Shown here: piece after piece, positions 17,295 through 27,020 of the stretch
Position numbering within the stretch: position 1 is the first letter of the stretch
Layout: every line of letters starts with the position of its first letter
Assembly: GCA_017643365.1 (NCBI GenBank)
Contig: JAEPNO010000001.1
Span: 186,001-250,000 of the forward strand
Origin: Balneolaceae bacterium
Lineage (GTDB): Bacteria; Bacteroidota; Rhodothermia; Balneolales; Balneolaceae
Direction of reading: 5' to 3'
DNA length: 64,000 nucleotides
The notes under the pieces: model-generated
Told to the model about the DNA's origin: nothing
The model's database searches: none
The model's input: only the letters and a program-made list of their open reading frames with translations
Made by a program: the position numbers and the translations under genes

Positions 17295-17324
17295 CGATGA
17301 TTACTTCAACTTGGAAAATTTATG

Positions 17325-17344
17325 ATCCCCGCCTTCGCGGGGAT
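17325..17344. repeat. REP-like hairpin (ATCCCCGC / GCGGGGAT)
   Basis: Perfect 8-bp arms at 17325-17332 and 17337-17344 flank a CTTC loop, followed by GAC. Loop and flank are identical to the hairpin at 419-438, 17 kb away, with arms changed in a base-pair-preserving way. It is 38 bp beyond the rho stop. Confidence 0.8.
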
Positions 17345-17382
17345 GACACCAGAAAAGTATTAAAGAGATGAAGAGGTTTCCC

Positions 17383-18960
17383 CTACTTATTCATCGAGAT
17401 CAAAAACTCTTCGTTGTTTTTCGTGCCTTTCACTTTTTCAAGAAGAAACTCAGCAGCTTCGAAGGAATTCATGTTAGTCATGTAACGGCGCAGGAGCACT
17501 ACTTTTTCACGTTCGGCATCGCTTACAAGTAATTCTTCGCGACGTGTACCGCTTCTGAATACATCAATCGCAGGATAGATTCTGCGATCAGAAATTCTAC
17601 GATCTAGAACGATTTCTGAGTTACCTGTTCCTTTAAATTCCTCAAAGATCACATCATCCATACGAGAGCCGGTTTCAACCAATGCCGTAGCAATAATGGT
17701 CAGCGATCCTCCACCTTCAATATTTCTTGCTGAACTGAATTGCTGACGGGGAATTTTAAGTGCTTCGGAATCCACACCTCCGGTCATAGTTCTGCCCTTG
17801 TTGCCGGCACAAACATTGTAGGCTCGAGCAAGTCGGGTAATAGAATCGAGTAGTAAAAGTACATCGTGGCCACTTTCAACCAAACGTTTTGCTTTTTCGA
17901 ACACAATTTCGGCAAGACCTTTGTGATTTTCCGGCTTTTCATCAAAGGTTGAAGCAACCACTTCGGCGCCTTTCACGGCACGTTCCATTTCGGTTACCTC
18001 TTCAGGGCGCTCATCCACTAACACGATTAAGATCTTTGTTTCAGGATGGTTGTTAGCTACCGCATTCGCAATATTTCGAAGAATGGTCGTCTTACCGGTT
18101 TTTGGTTGAGCTACAATGAGTTGTCGCTGTCCTTTACCCACCGGTGCAAACATGTCGATGAAACGTGTAGTGTACTCATTAGGCTGATATTCCAGCTTAT
18201 AGCGCTCATCCGGGTGAATTGGTAGCATATCATCGAAAACTCCGCGATTGTCCATGTCGGTTGGAATACGACCGTTTACGCCTTCAACACGGAGCAGTGC
18301 GAAATATCGCTCACCAACTTTGGGTGGACGGATAATTCCGATAACACAATCACCTTGACGCAGTCGAAAACGTTTAATTTGCGATGGCGACACATAAATG
18401 TCATCCGGAGATGCTTTGTAATTGTAGTTTACTGATCGCAAGAATCCATATCCATCCGGTAAAATCTCCAGCGTACCTTCATTCACTAAATAAGGCCCAA
18501 GCTGAGGGATAATTTCATCTAAACGCTCTTGCAGCGTTGGTTTGTCAGACACCGGAAGTTGATCATGCTCATGATTTCTTTTATTCCGATTGTTGTTCTG
18601 ATTCTTCCGGTTGTTATTTCGATTCTTATTGTTCTGTTGCTTCTTTTTATCGTCTTTTTTCTCCTCTTCCTCTTTCTTGTAAGAAACAATGTGAGAGTGA
18701 TTTCCATAGGATTTCATCTCATCTTCTTTTTGAGAACTTTTTTCTTGAACGGCCGGTTTTTTAGCTTCACCCTCTAGAGGAAGTGCCGTTTGTCCGGCTC
18801 CGGATTTCTCTTTTATCTGATCGATTAAGTCTTTTTTGCGTACGCCTGTAACTCTTCTGATACCTATGGATTTCGCAATTACCTGGAGTTCACCCAGTTT
18901 TTTAGATTCGATATTTTCGAGTTCTTTGGCCGAAATACCCGCGGTCTGATTATCTGACAT
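17383..18960 (-). CDS. rho: Transcription termination factor Rho
   Basis: Rho is the hexameric RNA helicase that ends transcription. The 525-residue protein contains the N-terminal helical Rho_N domain (about 1-50, with [25 protein letters not shown]), a low-complexity Lys/Asn/Arg-rich insertion at about 95-145, the RNA-binding cold-shock-like domain (GYGFLRS, RLRQGD) and the ATPase core with Walker A QPKTGKTT, the Q-loop/R-loop region and [20 protein letters not shown]. The ATG at 18960 is chosen because it begins the canonical helix; the upstream 19 codons are not conserved in style. The basic, asparagine-rich insertion is common in Bacteroidota Rho proteins. It follows folC by 88 bp on the same strand. 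Confidence 0.97.
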   Translation of the reverse strand: MSDNQTAGISAKELENIESKKLGELQVIAKSIGIRRVTGVRKKDLIDQIKEKSGAGQTALPLEGEAKKPAVQEKSSQKEDEMKSYGNHSHIVSYKKEEEEKKDDKKKQQNNKNRNNNRKNQNNNRNKRNHEHDQLPVSDKPTLQERLDEIIPQLGPYLVNEGTLEILPDGYGFLRSVNYNYKASPDDIYVSPSQIKRFRLRQGDCVIGIIRPPKVGERYFALLRVEGVNGRIPTDMDNRGVFDDMLPIHPDERYKLEYQPNEYTTRFIDMFAPVGKGQRQLIVAQPKTGKTTILRNIANAVANNHPETKILIVLVDERPEEVTEMERAVKGAEVVASTFDEKPENHKGLAEIVFEKAKRLVESGHDVLLLLDSITRLARAYNVCAGNKGRTMTGGVDSEALKIPRQQFSSARNIEGGGSLTIIATALVETGSRMDDVIFEEFKGTGNSEIVLDRRISDRRIYPAIDVFRSGTRREELLVSDAEREKVVLLRRYMTNMNSFEAAEFLLEKVKGTKNNEEFLISMNK

Positions 18961-19048
18961 AAATATTTTTGCTATTGCAATGTATGATCTTACTGAATTT
19001 GGGGCGAGCGCAAGCAAATGTGTGTAAAGCGCTCAATCAGGTAAGGAT

Positions 19049-20323
19049 TTAAATGATGGTGGAAAAGTCTGAATAGTTCAAATGAGTTAACCACCGCTTT
19101 ACAATACTGTAAAAGTAAAAACTTCCCGTAAAAATTACTACTTCATCATTCAATTCGTGTAATAAGTTTTTGATCGACTTTTCGTCGACGGTTTTAACCG
19201 CTAAATGTGGTTGAATATCAGCCGCAGAAGCTGCTCGTTCCGAATCAATTTCGTAATAGTAACACGGCTCTAATGCTTTGAATTTTGCCAACACTTCAGG
19301 CTGTGCTTTGTCTTTCATAAACGACAAAACGAAATGCACTTTCTCGGTATTTAGCTCGGTAGCTGCTTCCAACATCGAGTTGATTGCCACTAAATTATGC
19401 GATCCTGAAAAGTACCACTCCTTAAGCGGATTCAGTTTCTCAAATCGAGCGGGAACGCCCCTGAACTGTTCTATTGACCGTATTTCGGCAGAACGGTCGA
19501 CAGGAAATTTTTCGGATAGTGCACGAACGGCAGTAATTGAAGTTGCCACATTCCACATATTTACAGGCTCGTAAAACTGTGTTGAAATAAATCGTCCCCA
19601 CCCTTTTAGCATGATATTTCGTTCGCGCCAAACCGGTTGTATATCGCCGGCTTTTACCAAAAGTGCATATTCTTCAGTAGCTTTTTTTTCGATAAGAGAC
19701 AGCTCTTCACCTTCGATATTGCCAATCACAACAGGAATTTCTTTTTTAATGATTCCTGCTTTTTCTTTTGCTATTTCAGGCAGGCTTCCACCAAGTATAT
19801 CAGTATGATCGAGACCAATACTTGTAATTATTGAGAGTTCAGGCTTGATAATATTGGTTGCATCCAACCTCCCTCCCAATCCTGTTTCTATGATCGCTAT
19901 ATCAACTTCAGCCTTATCGAAAGCCCAAAATGCAAGGGCGGTACTAATTTCGAAATAAGTGAGTTCGTGCTTTTCAATCAGCGGCTTAGCTTTTTTAAAG
20001 AATCGAAGAATTTCATTGTCATCAATTTCTTTACCGTTGATTTTAAAGCGTTCGTTATAACGCTCAAGATGTGGCGAAGTAAAAACTCCCGTGATGTATC
20101 CTGCTTCGCGATAAATGGCTTCCAAAATTGCACAAACTGATCCTTTCCCATTGGTTCCCGCAACATGAATAGACGGAAACGAGTTTTGCGGATCTCCTAA
20201 ATCTGCACAAAATGCGGTGATTTTATCAAGACTGAAATTGGCCGCACTTTTCCCTTGGTTAGCAAACATTGGAATGCTATCAAGGAATTTCCATACATCC
20301 CTAATGGATTTAAGCTGACTCAT
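19049..20323 (-). CDS. folC: Folylpolyglutamate synthase / dihydrofolate synthase
   Basis: FolC adds glutamate to dihydropteroate and to folates, using ATP. The 424-residue protein has the Mur-ligase P-loop HVAGTNGKGS at residues 53-62, the omega-loop-like GVFTSPHLERYNERF, the DIAIIETGLGGRLDATNI motif (split here in reading: IAIIETGLGGRLDATN) and the C-terminal domain with the HNLVAINSM and VIFTGSFYF segments. The start overlaps the end of the pabC-like gene by 14 bp, so the two are translationally coupled. Both act in folate synthesis and the pair feeds one-carbon metabolism with glyA at 2.3 kb. No anomaly. Confidence 0.95.
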   Translation of the reverse strand: MSQLKSIRDVWKFLDSIPMFANQGKSAANFSLDKITAFCADLGDPQNSFPSIHVAGTNGKGSVCAILEAIYREAGYITGVFTSPHLERYNERFKINGKEIDDNEILRFFKKAKPLIEKHELTYFEISTALAFWAFDKAEVDIAIIETGLGGRLDATNIIKPELSIITSIGLDHTDILGGSLPEIAKEKAGIIKKEIPVVIGNIEGEELSLIEKKATEEYALLVKAGDIQPVWRERNIMLKGWGRFISTQFYEPVNMWNVATSITAVRALSEKFPVDRSAEIRSIEQFRGVPARFEKLNPLKEWYFSGSHNLVAINSMLEAATELNTEKVHFVLSFMKDKAQPEVLAKFKALEPCYYYEIDSERAASAADIQPHLAVKTVDEKSIKNLLHELNDEVVIFTGSFYFYSIVKRWLTHLNYSDFSTII

Positions 20324-21170
20324 TCTGTAAGATGTTATTTTTCATTAACTCCCATTGCTTCTTAATGGTAAGAAAATTTTGATTACTAACAGAAAAGAAT
20401 GTCCCATCGATGTCGCTAACCGGAATTAGCCCTTGAACAGCGTTAGTTACGAAAACATAATCTGCGTCTAACAAGTGTTCTAAACGATAGCTACTCTCTT
20501 CTAATTCAATAGTTCTTGAACGGCGTATGGCTTTTATCAACAAATTACGAGTGATGCCATGTAGCAAATCACAATCGGTTGAAGGAGTACACAGGATATC
20601 TCCATTTCCCCAAAAAATATTAGACGATGTCGTTTCACTTACAAAACCATCTAACGTGAGTAAAATGGCATCGTCGGCTAAGTGTTTTACTGCTTCTTGT
20701 CCGGCAAGAATATAGTTAAGACCGTTACTTAGCTTCGTTGATCTTCGCAACGCTTGATTAGGAATTACCGGAGTTTTTGCAACATGTAACCGTACTGATT
20801 CTTTAGATTCTGAAACCGGAATTACCTGAATTAAACAATCAGAAGAAGATTCGTCAATTACAAAACCTCGACCACCACGTCGCCATATTTGAATGCGAAC
20901 TATGGCATCCGTTTCTGCTAAGTTGTTAACCTGAAGTAGTGATTGAATGATAGAATAAAAATCATCTTTCTGAATATCTGAAGTTAAATTCAAATACAGC
21001 ATCGATTGATGAAGGCGATGTATATGGGCATCGAAAGCCAAAAAATTTCCGCTAAACGATCGTATGGTTTCAAAGCAGCCATCCCCATACATCAAACCTC
21101 TATTATTTGGCGAAATTCGCAATGATTCGAGAGGAACAATCTCCCCATTCATTGCGACAAAACTGTTCAT
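20310..21170 (-). CDS. pabC: Class IV aminotransferase, probable aminodeoxychorismate lyase (PabC-like)
   Basis: The 286-residue protein shows fold-type IV PLP enzyme features: NRGLMYGDGCFETIR at about 24-38, the PLP lysine in RRSTKLSNGLNYILAGQEA, and DGFVSETTSSNIFW with the conserved Glu. PabC splits 4-amino-4-deoxychorismate to p-aminobenzoate and pyruvate. Branched-chain or D-amino-acid aminotransferases share these motifs. The specific call rests on the direct overlap with folC, the next folate step in the locus. Its own start overlaps the stop of the thioredoxin-like gene by four bases (ATGA). The operon order is thioredoxin-like, pabC-like, folC, then possibly rho. Confidence 0.8.
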   Translation of the reverse strand: MNSFVAMNGEIVPLESLRISPNNRGLMYGDGCFETIRSFSGNFLAFDAHIHRLHQSMLYLNLTSDIQKDDFYSIIQSLLQVNNLAETDAIVRIQIWRRGGRGFVIDESSSDCLIQVIPVSESKESVRLHVAKTPVIPNQALRRSTKLSNGLNYILAGQEAVKHLADDAILLTLDGFVSETTSSNIFWGNGDILCTPSTDCDLLHGITRNLLIKAIRRSRTIELEESSYRLEHLLDADYVFVTNAVQGLIPVSDIDGTFFSVSNQNFLTIKKQWELMKNNILQNESA

Positions 21171-21697
21171 TGAGCACTAAATTCATGGATTATCGTATCA
21201 GCAGCGCCCTTTTTGTAGCCAACGTGGCTTTCTACGAATTCACCTTTTTCGTTTAGTAAAAAGTAGCTCGGAATACCCGGCACTTTCAGCTCGTTAAAAA
21301 GCAGTGTACCGTCGATGTAAAGAAAATCGTGATTCGGAAGTGCCGTTTTAGCTTCTTCGGTAGCGTCTTTTACAAGCGCTGCAACAACGGCATAGTTCTC
21401 GTTATTATGTAATGAATCTAGTTCCATCATTATTTCAGCTGATTTATCCGACCATGATGACCAGAATAAAACGATAACTCGTTTGCCTTGCAAATCGTTT
21501 AGTCGAAGGCTATCGGCTTCTGATCCACCTACAACCGGATTATTTAAACTACCTAATTGCCGGTACGACTGTGTGTTTTCCCTAAAATTCGCCTCTTGCT
21601 CGTCTTTAAAATTGAACGAAGCAAACACGATAAATACCATCGTAATAATTGCACCTATACCAATGAATGGTGCGAAATATTTTTGATCAAGTTTCAT
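21167..21697 (-). CDS. Thioredoxin-fold protein lacking catalytic cysteines (TlpA/ResA-like)
   Basis: The 176-residue protein (ATG 21697) has one N-terminal membrane helix (about 8-25) and a periplasmic thioredoxin-like domain: LRLNDLQGKRVIVLFWSSWS, then a long helix, VAALVK, DFLYIDG and GIPSYFLLNEKGE with the cis-Pro loop kept. Where TlpA/ResA proteins have WCxxC, this one reads WSDKS, and I see no cysteine anywhere in the protein. It therefore cannot do thiol-disulfide exchange and may be a binding or scaffold version. A GTG at 21724 is an alternative start that adds nine residues inside the hairpin 21698-21724. It is coupled to pabC by an ATGA overlap. Confidence 0.8.
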   Translation of the reverse strand: MKLDQKYFAPFIGIGAIITMVFIVFASFNFKDEQEANFRENTQSYRQLGSLNNPVVGGSEADSLRLNDLQGKRVIVLFWSSWSDKSAEIMMELDSLHNNENYAVVAALVKDATEEAKTALPNHDFLYIDGTLLFNELKVPGIPSYFLLNEKGEFVESHVGYKKGAADTIIHEFSAQ

Positions 21698-21724
21698 GTG
21701 GGGAAAGTACAAAAACTTCCCCAC
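21698..21724 (-). promoter_or_regulatory. Hairpin abutting the thioredoxin-like start codon
   Basis: Arms GTGGGGAA and TTCCCCAC (21698-21705 and 21717-21724) form a perfect 8-bp stem around an 11-base loop, in the 37 bp between the pullulanase stop and the ATG at 21697. In the mRNA the stem ends directly before the start codon, so it could limit translation or mark a processing or partial termination site at the end of the glucan locus. No long U-run follows, arguing against a classical terminator. Confidence 0.5.
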
Positions 21725-21734
21725 ACGTAGAATC

Positions 21735-24041
21735 TTACTTTTTAATAACCGCAGCTGTTAATGGTGCTATGGTAATTTCATTATCGATAAAGAATATACC
21801 CGACAGATCGGATACTTCTTCGGTTCCGGCTTCATCAGAATCAACCAGAACCACACCACCGCTTAAATTGTCGCTAATGCGAAGGGTTCGTGATTCAGTA
21901 TCGGCGTTGATCACTACATAATACGTTTCGCCGGTTGTTGATGAAGCTTTAAATGCTATTATCAGGTCGGATTCTGCAATGTCTTCCGTTTCCAGAAGCT
22001 TCACATTTTCCCTCACCATATACTCCGACTCGTGGCGGAAAGCATCAGTGGATTTACGTAATGCAATTAAGCCTTTGGTGAATTCCATGGTTTCTTTATG
22101 GATTCCCGGCTCTGTCACTTTATCCCAATCGAACATATTTACTGCATCGGAGGCATCGTACGAATTTTCGATTAAATAGGGATGCTCGAAGCCCTCAACA
22201 AAAGTGAAATCTTTTTCCGGTATTGCATCCGATTTCCATTGTTTGGTGCGACCGTATTCTTGTCCGGCATGTAAAAAGGCTACGCCCTGACTTGTTAAAA
22301 TGATAGTATTGCCTAAACGAATGCGTTTCTGGATTCCCTCCTCTTCACTAGCTGGATCTAAATCGGCAGAATGTGCAATTACATCGTGAAGCGTGAGGTT
22401 ATCATGCGCAGCAATATATTGAAGTACATCACCCGGATCATCTTCGGTCATGTTGCCGGGCTTAGCAATAATGTTATTGAAAATGGTTTGGATGTTTCGG
22501 GCACCTCCGGTAATAAACCTCGGCTCTCCTTCTGATCCATATCCTGATTTCACCTCGTTGCGCATTTCATCCGAAAAACAAGCAACGCTGTTGGTAAGGT
22601 GCATCCAATCCTGATCGGCCGGACGAACATCTTCGCCCTCATCACCGGCAAAAGTTCGCCAGCACTCGCCCACCATGTGCACATTTGGATTAATCTTAAC
22701 GGCTTCATCCCATAACATTTGCACGGTTAGTGCATCCAGATCTCCCATCAAATCGAATCTAAATCCATCTACTTTATACTCAGTGAGCCAGAATATAATG
22801 GAATCGATGACCAGCTTCCGAGCCATCGCATGTGTGGTGCCTACACGTCCGCCACCATAGCTTTGTTTTGCTTCACCGGCTGCATCCATAAAGTGATAAT
22901 AGCCCGGCACAATATCTTCGAGAATACTCAAGCTTGCTGTGTGGTTGTACACCACGTCGAGAGTAAGTCCTAAACCTTGCTCATGAACGGCGTGAATTAA
23001 CTCTTTCAATTCTTGAATGCGGAGCGCCGGATCGGTGGGATCTTCAGAGTACATGCCTTCAGGCGCAAAATATCCATGTGGATCATAGCCCCAGTTATAA
23101 TTTACACCTACCGCGTAGTCCATTTCGCGATTCGCTGCTTTCAACTCACTGCCGTGTGCATAACTCATAACCGGAAGTAACTGAACGTGAGTTACCCCAA
23201 GGTTCTTGATATAGTCGATCCGTTCTGTAAACGCTTTGTATGTTCCAAATCGAGCTTCAGTTGTGATATCGGGATCTACCGTAAAATCGCGTACGTGGAT
23301 TTCCCAAATGATAGCATCTTCTCGTTTTTCAAAGCCTTCGATGTTTGCGTATTCAAGTTCCGGACCGATAGCAGAAGGATCCAAAATGGCCGCTTTCCCA
23401 ACAATTACCCCATCCGAAGCGTCAACCGCTTTCGAAAATGCATAAGGATCGAGCACAATTTTCTCCTCACCGTAATTAGTAACTCTATAGGTGTAGAATT
23501 TTCCAAAATAATCGCCTTCTAATGCTAAGAACCAAACGCCTTTTTCCCCAATCTGCAATTCGTGGGCTTCAATGAAACTATTGTCGTCGGCAGAATCGTA
23601 AAGCAGAACTTCGACTTTAGTGGCTAATGGCGCCCATAAACGGAACAAAGTAGAGTTTTCGAAATATTTGATGCCAAGCTCGCCATCGTAAGAATACAAA
23701 TCGTCGATTGCCTGCCAGTGAACTTGCGTTTCTTTCTTCTTAGCGCCAACCTGCACTTCGTATATTCGGGTGAAATCGAGGGTTTCATCCACCATTATGA
23801 TGTACGATTGCCCTTGCTGAGGTAATGCAAAGCCTGCAAGTGTTACACCGTCTTTCACAACTCGGATATCGTCTGAGTCGATTTCTTGAGTTAAGGTAAT
23901 TTTAACTTGATTTGGCGACATGATGAAAGCCGAAACGATCTCTAGCGTTTCATCTTCAGTTGTTACTGATTTCGCTACTGCTGTTTGGAATAAAAAAAGC
24001 ACCAATAGAAGAATCGGTGCTTTGGAAAGAAGTTCTTTCAT
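21735..24041 (-). CDS. pulA: Type I pullulanase (GH13), exported
   Basis: This enzyme hydrolyses alpha-1,6 branch points of starch, glycogen fragments or pullulan. The 768-residue protein has a signal peptide ending near TAVAKS, an N-terminal beta-domain, a CBM48-like module with YFENSTLFRLWAPLATKVEV (one stretch at about 125-145), and a GH13 barrel with the type I pullulanase signature YNWGYDP, the nucleophile region DGFRFDLMGDLD, the acid/base MVGECWR and the transition-state stabiliser AAHDN. A small C-terminal beta-domain ends the protein. It has no T9SS tail and no lipobox, so it is likely periplasmic. It is the last glycan gene of the locus and follows the MFS transporter by 24 bp. Confidence 0.92.
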   Translation of the reverse strand: MKELLSKAPILLLVLFLFQTAVAKSVTTEDETLEIVSAFIMSPNQVKITLTQEIDSDDIRVVKDGVTLAGFALPQQGQSYIIMVDETLDFTRIYEVQVGAKKKETQVHWQAIDDLYSYDGELGIKYFENSTLFRLWAPLATKVEVLLYDSADDNSFIEAHELQIGEKGVWFLALEGDYFGKFYTYRVTNYGEEKIVLDPYAFSKAVDASDGVIVGKAAILDPSAIGPELEYANIEGFEKREDAIIWEIHVRDFTVDPDITTEARFGTYKAFTERIDYIKNLGVTHVQLLPVMSYAHGSELKAANREMDYAVGVNYNWGYDPHGYFAPEGMYSEDPTDPALRIQELKELIHAVHEQGLGLTLDVVYNHTASLSILEDIVPGYYHFMDAAGEAKQSYGGGRVGTTHAMARKLVIDSIIFWLTEYKVDGFRFDLMGDLDALTVQMLWDEAVKINPNVHMVGECWRTFAGDEGEDVRPADQDWMHLTNSVACFSDEMRNEVKSGYGSEGEPRFITGGARNIQTIFNNIIAKPGNMTEDDPGDVLQYIAAHDNLTLHDVIAHSADLDPASEEEGIQKRIRLGNTIILTSQGVAFLHAGQEYGRTKQWKSDAIPEKDFTFVEGFEHPYLIENSYDASDAVNMFDWDKVTEPGIHKETMEFTKGLIALRKSTDAFRHESEYMVRENVKLLETEDIAESDLIIAFKASSTTGETYYVVINADTESRTLRISDNLSGGVVLVDSDEAGTEEVSDLSGIFFIDNEITIAPLTAAVIKK

Positions 24042-24065
24042 TGAATTAGTTTTGAGTGATTAAAC

Positions 24066-25586
24066 TTAGGTTGGGATAGCGGTATGATCGTCAGCGTCAT
24101 CTTCCACACGTAATGTAAGAAAGCCGGCAATTAGCATCGATATTCCACCTGTTACTAGAATCATAATGGTTTCGCCACCAAAAAAGGTAGTTAAGATAAA
24201 CCCAAGCAGTGAAGCTGCCATAATTTGTGGTATTACAATAAAGAAGTTAAAAACGCCCATGTAATACCCCATTTTTTCAGCCGGTAAAGAGCCTGATAGA
24301 ATCGCGTATGGCATAGAAAGTATGCTTGCCCAGGCAATTCCAACACCAACCATACTCATCCACAACCAAGCCGGTGCACTTATGAAATACATTGAAATCA
24401 ATCCAATACCTCCACAAAACAGTGCAAGCATGTGAGTGATCTTACGATTGGTTTTGCGTGCGATCCAAGGGAGAATGATTGCTGCCAAAGCCGCTATACC
24501 ATTATAACCACCAAATAAATTACCAACCATGTCAGCGCCTTGATTGTACAAAAGCGAGGTTGTATCGGTAGTTCCGTAAATGTGCGATGTTACCGCAGAT
24601 GTCGTGTAAATCCACATCGAAAAAAGAGCAAACCAAGTGAAAAACTGCACATACGCCAGTTGTACCATCGTTTTTGGCATGGTGATGAAATCTTTCACAA
24701 TATGCACCATTGCAGCTTTGGTCTTGCCTTTCTTGGTGAGCATCATGCCAACTACATTTACTAACCCATAAAAAATCAAACCTCCACCTAGCACATGTAA
24801 CTGTGGATCGATTCCTGAAATAGCTACATAAGCTGAAAATGCAGCTCCAAGAGCTATAGAAATACTACCAATTTTAGAGAATTTCTTAGTGAAAATCGGT
24901 TCTTCATCCGGAGTCATGGCTGGTTCGTCGTGATCTTCATCTTCAGCCGGTGGATATTCTTTGGTACTGAATACCGTCCACATAACCGTGATGAAATACA
25001 TAGCCGCGCCGATGTAAAAAGAATATTTAACCGACGGCGGGATAACTCCTTCAGGAGCAGTATTTGGAATACTTAACCAATTGGCGAAAATCCATGGCAG
25101 GAATGAGGCAACCAGCGCACCAATCCCTATAAAAAAGCTTTGCATAGCAAAACCCGTTGTACGTTGCTCATCGGGCAACAAATCACCTACAAAAGCACGA
25201 AATGGCTCCATCGTAACATTTATGGAAGCATCCATAATCCAAAGAATACCAACAGCCATCCAGAGCGCGGCAGAGTTAGGCATCAGAACAAGAGCTATGG
25301 CTCCTGTAATTGCCCCAAGGGCGAAATATGGACGTCTTCTCCCCCATTTTGGAATCCACGTTCGATCGGAATAGTAACCAATAATAGGCTGTACAATTAA
25401 GCCTGTAACCGGTGCAGCTAACCAGTAGATAGCTAAACTCGAAGTATCGGCGCCAAGTGTTTCAAAGATCCGACTGGTATTCGCATTTTGAAGTGCAAAT
25501 CCCATTTGTATCCCTAGAAATCCAAAACTCATGTTCCAGATTTGCCAAAAATTCAATCTTGGCTTTTGTGAGGTGAGCTCTGTCAT
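24066..25586 (-). CDS. MFS sugar transporter, maltose/sucrose (SLC45-like) type
   Basis: The 506-residue protein has about twelve transmembrane helices with a central acidic loop (EYPPAEDEDHDEPAMTPDEE, about 214-233). The N-terminal NMSFGFLGIQMGFALQNANT, the YWLAAPVTGLIVQPIIGYYSD segment (helix 2) and the cytoplasmic PKWGRRRPYFALGA loop are typical of the SLC45/sucrose-maltose permease group, which are proton symporters for maltose, sucrose and maltodextrin. It lies between a GH13 lipoprotein and a pullulanase, so import of maltose or short maltodextrin from the periplasm is the likely role. The inner-membrane step of the glucan pathway is not otherwise represented here. Confidence 0.88.
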   Translation of the reverse strand: MTELTSQKPRLNFWQIWNMSFGFLGIQMGFALQNANTSRIFETLGADTSSLAIYWLAAPVTGLIVQPIIGYYSDRTWIPKWGRRRPYFALGAITGAIALVLMPNSAALWMAVGILWIMDASINVTMEPFRAFVGDLLPDEQRTTGFAMQSFFIGIGALVASFLPWIFANWLSIPNTAPEGVIPPSVKYSFYIGAAMYFITVMWTVFSTKEYPPAEDEDHDEPAMTPDEEPIFTKKFSKIGSISIALGAAFSAYVAISGIDPQLHVLGGGLIFYGLVNVVGMMLTKKGKTKAAMVHIVKDFITMPKTMVQLAYVQFFTWFALFSMWIYTTSAVTSHIYGTTDTTSLLYNQGADMVGNLFGGYNGIAALAAIILPWIARKTNRKITHMLALFCGGIGLISMYFISAPAWLWMSMVGVGIAWASILSMPYAILSGSLPAEKMGYYMGVFNFFIVIPQIMAASLLGFILTTFFGGETIMILVTGGISMLIAGFLTLRVEDDADDHTAIPT

Positions 25587-25623
25587 GCTTTAAATAATTT
25601 AAGTTTGGTTAGGTTAAATAAAG

Positions 25624-26982
25624 TTAGTCTGTAGCCAAAATAAACCAACGATGTGCCGGTAATTCTAAGTTGTACATTCTGTTGTTTGAACTGAATGTTC
25701 CTTCAGTAACTCCATATTTCGAGTAGGTTGAAGAATTCCATGTTGGCACCGAAATTTCAACGGGCTGATCGGTGATGTTGATTGCAACAATTACCTCATT
25801 TCCGTCTTTTTTTCTTGAATAAGCATAGGTTCCTTCAGGCGACTCAATTCGAGTTCTCTCGCCACCAAATTCTCCATTCCATAATGCTTTGTTTGATTCT
25901 TGAATGGAAAGTAGCATTCGATAAAAATCTTCGTAGGCATAATTTTTCCATTCAACCGTGTCTTTCTCGAAGAAAGCAAGACGTTTATCCAGCCCGGATT
26001 CTTGCCCTGTATAAATCAATGGCATGCCGGCAACAGTAGCAGATAACACCGCAAAGTTCTCGAAATTTGGACCGTACAATTCGGTGTCGCTTCCATTCCA
26101 GGAATTTTCATCGTGGTTAGTAGTGAAATACATACGGTATCCATTTGGCGGAAATCGTTCGGCATCACGAGCAAAAAGATCGTCTAAATCGTCGAAATTT
26201 TGTTCACCGGAAGCAATTTCGCGAATTACATGGGCGTATTCCCAAGCGTAATTCATGTCGAATGCTTCCACCAATAATTCAGCTTCGCCGTCTTCAGCAA
26301 GCATGAACACATCTTTGATTTTGTCGAGTTCTTTGTGCGTATTTACCCAAAAATCGGTAGGCACCATTCCTGCAACATCACAACGGTAACCGTCGATATT
26401 AAACTCGCGAACCCAATATTGCATCGCATCGAGCATTGCAGCGCGGAGCTCTTCATTATCGTAGTTGAAATCAATAACATCGCTCCAGTCTTCTACCGGA
26501 GGCATGAAGTTGCCTTCATCATCAAGGGTGTACCAGTCTTTGTTTACGGTCCACACATTATCCCAAGCCGAATGATTTGCTACCCAGTCGATGATCACTT
26601 TCATCCCCAGATCGTGGGCTTCATCCACCAAGGCTTGGAAATCTTCTTCTGTGCCAAACTCAGGATTTACCGCTTTAAAGTCTTTCACGGCGTAATAACT
26701 GCCCATCGAGCCTTTACGGTTTTCTTCCCCAATAGGGTGAATCGGCATCAACCAGAGAATATCTACTCCCAACGCTTGTAATCGAGGTAAGTCTTCGCGG
26801 AAAGCGTTAAAAGTACCTTCGGGTGTATACTGCCGAATATTTACTTCATAGATACTCGCATTTTTACTCCAGTCGGGATGATCTACTTTACTAACCGGCG
26901 GTTCTTGAGTAGGCTTAGAGCATCCTGTTGCTAAAAGTATTAACGCCAGAATACCTACCCAATTTCTTTTGAATAACATCAT
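25624..26982 (-). CDS. GH13 alpha-amylase-family lipoprotein
   Basis: The 452-residue enzyme has a lipoprotein signal peptide with lipobox ATGC at about 18-21, so it is membrane anchored. A complete GH13 barrel follows: VDILWLMPIHPIG, VIIDWVANHS, DGYRCDVAG with the nucleophile Asp, FMLAEDGE with the acid/base Glu and TTNHDENSW with the third carboxylate, then a short C-terminal beta domain. It should cleave alpha-1,4 links in maltodextrin; whether it faces outward or the periplasm is unknown. The gene sits 41 bp after the T9SS amylase and 37 bp before the transporter, all on the minus strand. It is a SusA/SusG-like functional equivalent. Confidence 0.9.
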   Translation of the reverse strand: MMLFKRNWVGILALILLATGCSKPTQEPPVSKVDHPDWSKNASIYEVNIRQYTPEGTFNAFREDLPRLQALGVDILWLMPIHPIGEENRKGSMGSYYAVKDFKAVNPEFGTEEDFQALVDEAHDLGMKVIIDWVANHSAWDNVWTVNKDWYTLDDEGNFMPPVEDWSDVIDFNYDNEELRAAMLDAMQYWVREFNIDGYRCDVAGMVPTDFWVNTHKELDKIKDVFMLAEDGEAELLVEAFDMNYAWEYAHVIREIASGEQNFDDLDDLFARDAERFPPNGYRMYFTTNHDENSWNGSDTELYGPNFENFAVLSATVAGMPLIYTGQESGLDKRLAFFEKDTVEWKNYAYEDFYRMLLSIQESNKALWNGEFGGERTRIESPEGTYAYSRKKDGNEVIVAINITDQPVEISVPTWNSSTYSKYGVTEGTFSSNNRMYNLELPAHRWFILATD

Positions 26983-27020
26983 AAAAACTAACCTTGTAGT
27001 TTAATTAAGTACGCAAGGTA

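Larger units (their letters stand above)
17043..17382. other. Gene-free intergenic region with hairpins
   Basis: These 340 bases lie between two convergent genes (the lipoprotein and rho) and hold no gene that I can support. They contain hairpins at 17214-17236 (GTGCCT/AGGCAC), 17271-17294 (GTGGG/CCCAC) and 17325-17344 (REP-like). A lone consensus DnaA-box sequence, TGTGGATAA, is at 17140-17148. None of the hairpins has a classical T-run, so terminators for the two flanking genes are not obvious. Confidence 0.7.

Noticed and set aside
18529-18777. Plus-strand frame of hydrophobic residues inside rho
   Set aside because: It is the complement of the Lys/Asn-rich insertion of Rho, which reads as Phe/Leu/Val on the other strand.
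26985-27015. Terminator between the T9SS amylase and the GH13 lipoprotein
   Set aside because: Only a 6-bp ACCTTG/CAAGGT stem with a 17-base loop; too weak to claim.
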